From NCBI GenBank assembly GCA_030606095.1, contig JAUWHC010000104.1, forward strand, positions 1-7,841: a stretch of 7,841 bases of DNA, read 5' to 3'. Each line of letters begins with the position of its first letter. Within the stretch, counting starts at the first letter, position 1. This DNA comes from Promethearchaeota archaeon. Lineage in GTDB: Archaea > Asgardarchaeota > Lokiarchaeia > Sigyniarchaeales > SOKP01. Below the pieces are notes generated by a model that saw only the letters and a program-made list of their open reading frames with translations, was not told where the DNA came from and did not search any database. The position numbers and the translations under genes are program-made. Positions 6,273-7,841 of the stretch are shown here, piece by piece.

Positions 6273-6392
6273 AAAAAGGTAATAAAAATAAACGATTTAG
6301 ATTTAAAAAAGTTAGATAAGCTTTTATCTTATTGTTATAAGCTTTATAATGAACAATTAAAAAATATTAAAAGTGAATTTAAAAAATGGTAG
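6273..6392 (+). pseudogene. Start-less open frame overlapping the DsrE start
   Basis: Between the stop at 6270-6272 and the TAG at 6390-6392 lie 39 open codons. They predict a charged, amphipathic helix (LDLKKLDKLLSYCYKLYNEQ, then a Lys-rich end) with hydrophobic residues spaced about as in a coiled coil. The stop overlaps the DsrE start as ATGGTAG, a pattern typical of coupled genes. Yet no ATG, GTG or TTG occurs in the frame; only ATA codons (6282, 6288) sit near the A-rich beginning, with AAAGG just before them. It may be a gene with an unusual start, a gene broken by an indel in the A7 run at 6271-6277, or chance. Confidence 0.25.
6314..6349. repeat. Two AAGCTT-centred inverted repeats 21 bp apart, upstream of DsrE
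   Basis: The first is AGATAA-GCTT-TTATCT (6314-6329) and the second TTATAA-GCT-TTATAA (6335-6349). The GC centres are exactly 21 bp apart, two helical turns, and the pair ends about 36 bases before the DsrE ATG. The second contains TTTATAAT, a possible TATA box for that gene. They could be a repressor operator. The rival explanation is that they encode a repeated Lys-Leu in a heptad pattern of the start-less frame, since 21 bp is also seven codons. Confidence 0.35.
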
Positions 6393-6790
6393 AAACCGTG
6401 ATATTGTGTAAGGAGGGAACAATTAACTCTTATTTAAGTGCCCTCGTTATTGCAATGAATAAAAAGAAGAATGGAGAAGATGTACATGTTGTGTTTATGC
6501 AAGAAGGATTAGCAGCTCTTGTGGACAAAAATTTTAGATTTATACCTGGTTTGGAACCATATGCGAAAGATATTGAGAAAAATGCTGCTATGATGGGTAT
6601 CCCTTCAGATCCTTTCGAATTAATAAAAGAGGCAAATAAGGTAGGAGTTCCTTTGTATGCTTGTCAAGCATGGATGAAACTTCTAGGTGGAAAACCTCCA
6701 AAATTTCCAATTCCGGATGGTTTGCAGAAACTGGAGTTATCAGAATTAATAAAGGCGTTAGATGAAGCAAAAAAAGTGTTTTCGATTTAA
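6386..6790 (+). CDS. DsrE/DsrF-like family protein
   Basis: A 134-residue cytoplasmic protein with the alpha/beta layout of the DsrE/YchN family: a first strand VETVILCKEG, a helix YLSALVIAMNKKKNGEDV, the strand VHVVFMQEGLAALV and later VGVPLYACQAWMKLLG with Cys93 at the conserved position. In DsrE/TusD proteins this cysteine carries persulfide sulfur in sulfur relay; many archaeal members are of unknown role. Here the cysteine is preserved, so sulfur or thiol transfer is plausible but unproven. No other sulfur-relay partner (TusA, DsrF/H) is seen nearby. The GGAGG at 6412-6416 is inside the coding region and is not a ribosome site. The ATG at 6386 is the first in frame and directly precedes the first strand; a possible TATA lies at 6343-6350. 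Length is typical for the family. Confidence 0.8.
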   Translation: MVETVILCKEGTINSYLSALVIAMNKKKNGEDVHVVFMQEGLAALVDKNFRFIPGLEPYAKDIEKNAAMMGIPSDPFELIKEANKVGVPLYACQAWMKLLGGKPPKFPIPDGLQKLELSELIKALDEAKKVFSI

Positions 6791-6817
6791 ATTGAAATTT
6801 AAAATCCGATAATTATT

Positions 6818-6836
6818 AAAAAAATAGAAAAAGAAA
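6818..6836 (-). terminator. T-rich terminator for the minus-strand fragment
   Basis: On the minus strand, the sequence shortly after the TAA at 6844-6846 reads TTTCTTTTTCTATTTTTTT. A U-rich run just past a stop codon is what archaeal intrinsic terminators look like, and it supports real transcription of the short minus-strand frame above it. Confidence 0.4.
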
Positions 6837-6843
6837 TATATCT

Positions 6844-6975
6844 TTAGCTGATCTTATATTGCGTCTTTAAGAAGTTTATGATGAAATTCTTGACTTTAGC
6901 GCGATCAGGCAAACTTGCGATCATTCCATATATTGCAGCTTCACCTTCAGAAACCTTTTCAGGGTGTTTCCGCAC
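6844..6975 (-). CDS. Short minus-strand coding-like stretch, 43 residues or gene remnant
   Basis: From a GTG at 6975 to the TAA at 6844-6846 this encodes 43 residues beginning VRKHPEKVSEGEAAIYGMIA and ending FLKTQYKIS. The stretch is visibly richer in G and C than the very AT-rich DNA on both sides. Its codons (ATC, AAG, CGG, CGC, GCA, GCT) look like a used reading frame, and a T-rich terminator follows. The predicted chain is soluble and helical, with a charged N-terminus. I do not recognise it. The frame continues upstream without an ATG through T-rich, Phe-rich sequence that is not protein-like (up to 7191, over the SDR gene), so the gene either starts at this GTG or is the surviving C-terminus of a larger one. 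An A/T tract centred about 22 bases upstream could be its TATA box. Confidence 0.45.
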   Translation of the reverse strand: MRKHPEKVSEGEAAIYGMIASLPDRAKVKNFIINFLKTQYKIS

Positions 6976-6989
6976 TTCTGAGATCTGTG

Positions 6990-7003
6990 AAAAAAATAAA
7001 AAA
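6990..7003. promoter_or_regulatory. A-rich TATA-like tract between fragment and SDR
   Basis: AAAAAAATAAAAAA is centred about 40 bases before the SDR ATG, which would allow a transcript start near 7023 and a leader of about 14 bases. In the other direction it lies about 22 bases from the GTG of the short minus-strand frame. It may serve either or both; sequence alone cannot decide. Confidence 0.3.
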
Positions 7004-7036
7004 CAAAAATGATCAAGATTTTTACTACTTGTTATT

Positions 7037-7828
7037 ATGAATAAGAAGAATATGTCATATGAAGAAAAAAATACCCTAAAAGGAAAAGTAACGCTTGTCA
7101 CTGGTGCAACTGGTGGTATTGGGAGGGAAATTTGTAAAAGATTTGCAGAATTGGGATCTTTTGTGTATATTTGTGATATTAAGGAAACCACTGAACTTGC
7201 AAATTATATCAATGAACAATATGAAGAACCAAGATCAATGGCAGTCCCATATGATATTTCAAGTAAGGTAGAAGTAAGAGAAATGTTTCAAAAAATATTA
7301 AAAAAAAATAATGGAGTAGATGTTCTCATCAATAATGCTGCCGTTCACGGTACAGGTGACTTTCCTGAAATTTCTTATAATGAGTTTCTTAAAACAATAA
7401 AGATTGATCTTTCTGGTGCAATGTATTGTACCCTTATGGCGATTCCATATATGAAGAAAAATAAATGGGGGAGAATAGTTTTTACTGGGGCACCTTTGTC
7501 TTCTTCTGGGATACCTTGTTCTTATCTTGCCGGTAAGTCTGCCTTTATCGGTTTAGCAAAGTACATTTCTAAAAGATACAAACACGATAATATTCGAACG
7601 TTTACTTTAGTTTTAAGGCATTGTGATACTCCCATGATAAGGAGAGTGGTGAAAGCACGAGGAAAGGACGTTGAAAAGGGCATTGAAGAGTTAAATAAAA
7701 AATCTAAAACGGGTAAAATGATTACTCCAGAAGAAGTGGCAGAAATATATGCATATTTCTCTTTAGCTAAATCACCGAAAATTAGCGGTCTAACACTTCT
7801 CTCAGATGGAGGGATCACATATCTTTAA
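7037..7828 (+). CDS. Short-chain dehydrogenase/reductase (SDR), atypical active site
   Basis: 263 residues with a classical SDR fold. TGATGGIG (residues 22-29) binds the dinucleotide, and Asp47 at the end of the second strand (VYICDI) favours NAD(H) over NADP(H). NNAA is at 99-102, and Tyr163-x-x-x-Lys167 (YLAGK) is the catalytic pair. Two other positions differ from the standard Asn-Ser-Tyr-Lys tetrad. The Asn in the helix-4 motif (usually NLxG) is Asp124 in IDLSG, and the residue 13 before Tyr is Thr150 in VFTGAP, with serines only at 155-157. The enzyme may still work or may have a changed substrate or a binding role. The C-terminus ISGLTLLSDGGITYL is the usual SDR ending. The substrate cannot be named. 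The ATG at 7037 is the first in frame; Met6 (7052) is an alternative. The next gene probably follows at once. Confidence 0.88.
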   Translation: MNKKNMSYEEKNTLKGKVTLVTGATGGIGREICKRFAELGSFVYICDIKETTELANYINEQYEEPRSMAVPYDISSKVEVREMFQKILKKNNGVDVLINNAAVHGTGDFPEISYNEFLKTIKIDLSGAMYCTLMAIPYMKKNKWGRIVFTGAPLSSSGIPCSYLAGKSAFIGLAKYISKRYKHDNIRTFTLVLRHCDTPMIRRVVKARGKDVEKGIEELNKKSKTGKMITPEEVAEIYAYFSLAKSPKISGLTLLSDGGITYL

Positions 7829-7831
7829 AAA

Positions 7832-7838
7832 GAGGTGA
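7832..7838 (+). promoter_or_regulatory. Strong Shine-Dalgarno-like site for a gene beyond the window
   Basis: GAGGTGA, four bases after the SDR stop, closely matches the complement of the 16S rRNA 3' end. A start codon would be expected a few bases past the right edge. It suggests that the SDR is the first gene of an operon, and that this organism uses Shine-Dalgarno sites for internal operon genes while first genes are often leaderless. Confidence 0.55.
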
Positions 7839-7841
7839 AGA

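Noticed and set aside
6588..6770. 60-codon minus-strand open frame inside DsrE
   Set aside because: It lies antisense within a well-supported family gene and its translation shows no protein-like pattern.
6983..7010. On the minus strand, a T-rich tract followed by CACAG resembles a eukaryotic 3' splice site before the 43-codon stretch
   Set aside because: All other signals are archaeal, no matching donor or upstream exon was seen, and T-rich promoter DNA gives such matches by chance.
6976..7191. Upstream extension of the 43-codon minus-strand frame, to a Met at 7191
   Set aside because: It overlaps the SDR N-terminus and its promoter, and the translation is Phe- and Ser-rich without protein-like order.
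7522..7818. 98-codon minus-strand open frame inside the SDR
   Set aside because: It is antisense to clear SDR motifs and is a codon-bias shadow.
1..7841. CRISPR arrays, tRNA or rRNA genes, transposases, integrases
   Set aside because: I looked for regular repeats, cloverleaf-type GC-rich segments and mobile-element motifs on both strands and saw none.

Overview
The window is AT-rich DNA, most likely from an archaeon and quite possibly an Asgard archaeon of the Lokiarchaeia type. Several starts have a TATA-like element about 25-30 bases upstream and no room for a Shine-Dalgarno site, which suggests leaderless transcripts. T-tracts without hairpins follow some genes. A HEAT-plus-leucine-rich-repeat protein, a family abundant in Lokiarchaeia, sits beside small cysteine proteins and a 50-residue protein of archaeal type. 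The lineage is inferred; no rRNA or tRNA gene is present to confirm it.

Layout. On the minus strand, positions 1-370 hold the N-terminal part of a nucleoside phosphorylase that runs off the left edge, preceded by a HEAT/LRR protein (423-1253). A divergent promoter region (1254-1421) leads to a large plus-strand glycyl radical enzyme (1422-3821) with both catalytic motifs intact. A 50-codon gene (3951-4103) follows, with its own TATA box and T-tract terminators. Next come a flavin reductase-like protein (4228-4803) and a zinc-ribbon protein (4965-5192). The latter converges with a small minus-strand cysteine protein (5197-5424). That gene shares a very short divergent promoter with a Sir2 NAD-dependent deacylase (5441-6208). 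A DsrE-family protein (6386-6790) follows, then a gap holding a short minus-strand coding-like stretch (6844-6975), and an SDR oxidoreductase (7037-7828). A strong Shine-Dalgarno-like sequence at the right edge points to another plus-strand gene just outside.

How the genes relate. They look mostly like single-gene transcription units rather than one operon, and I see no coherent new multi-gene system. The themes are anaerobic radical chemistry (glycyl radical enzyme), redox and sulfur handling (flavin reductase, DsrE, SDR), NAD use (Sir2, SDR) and nucleoside salvage. The parts most worth attention are the glycyl radical enzyme with no activating enzyme in view, the SDR with altered catalytic positions, the small genes that ordinary ORF calling misses (3951-4103, 6844-6975, and the start-less frame before DsrE), and the compact Sir2/cysteine-protein promoter.
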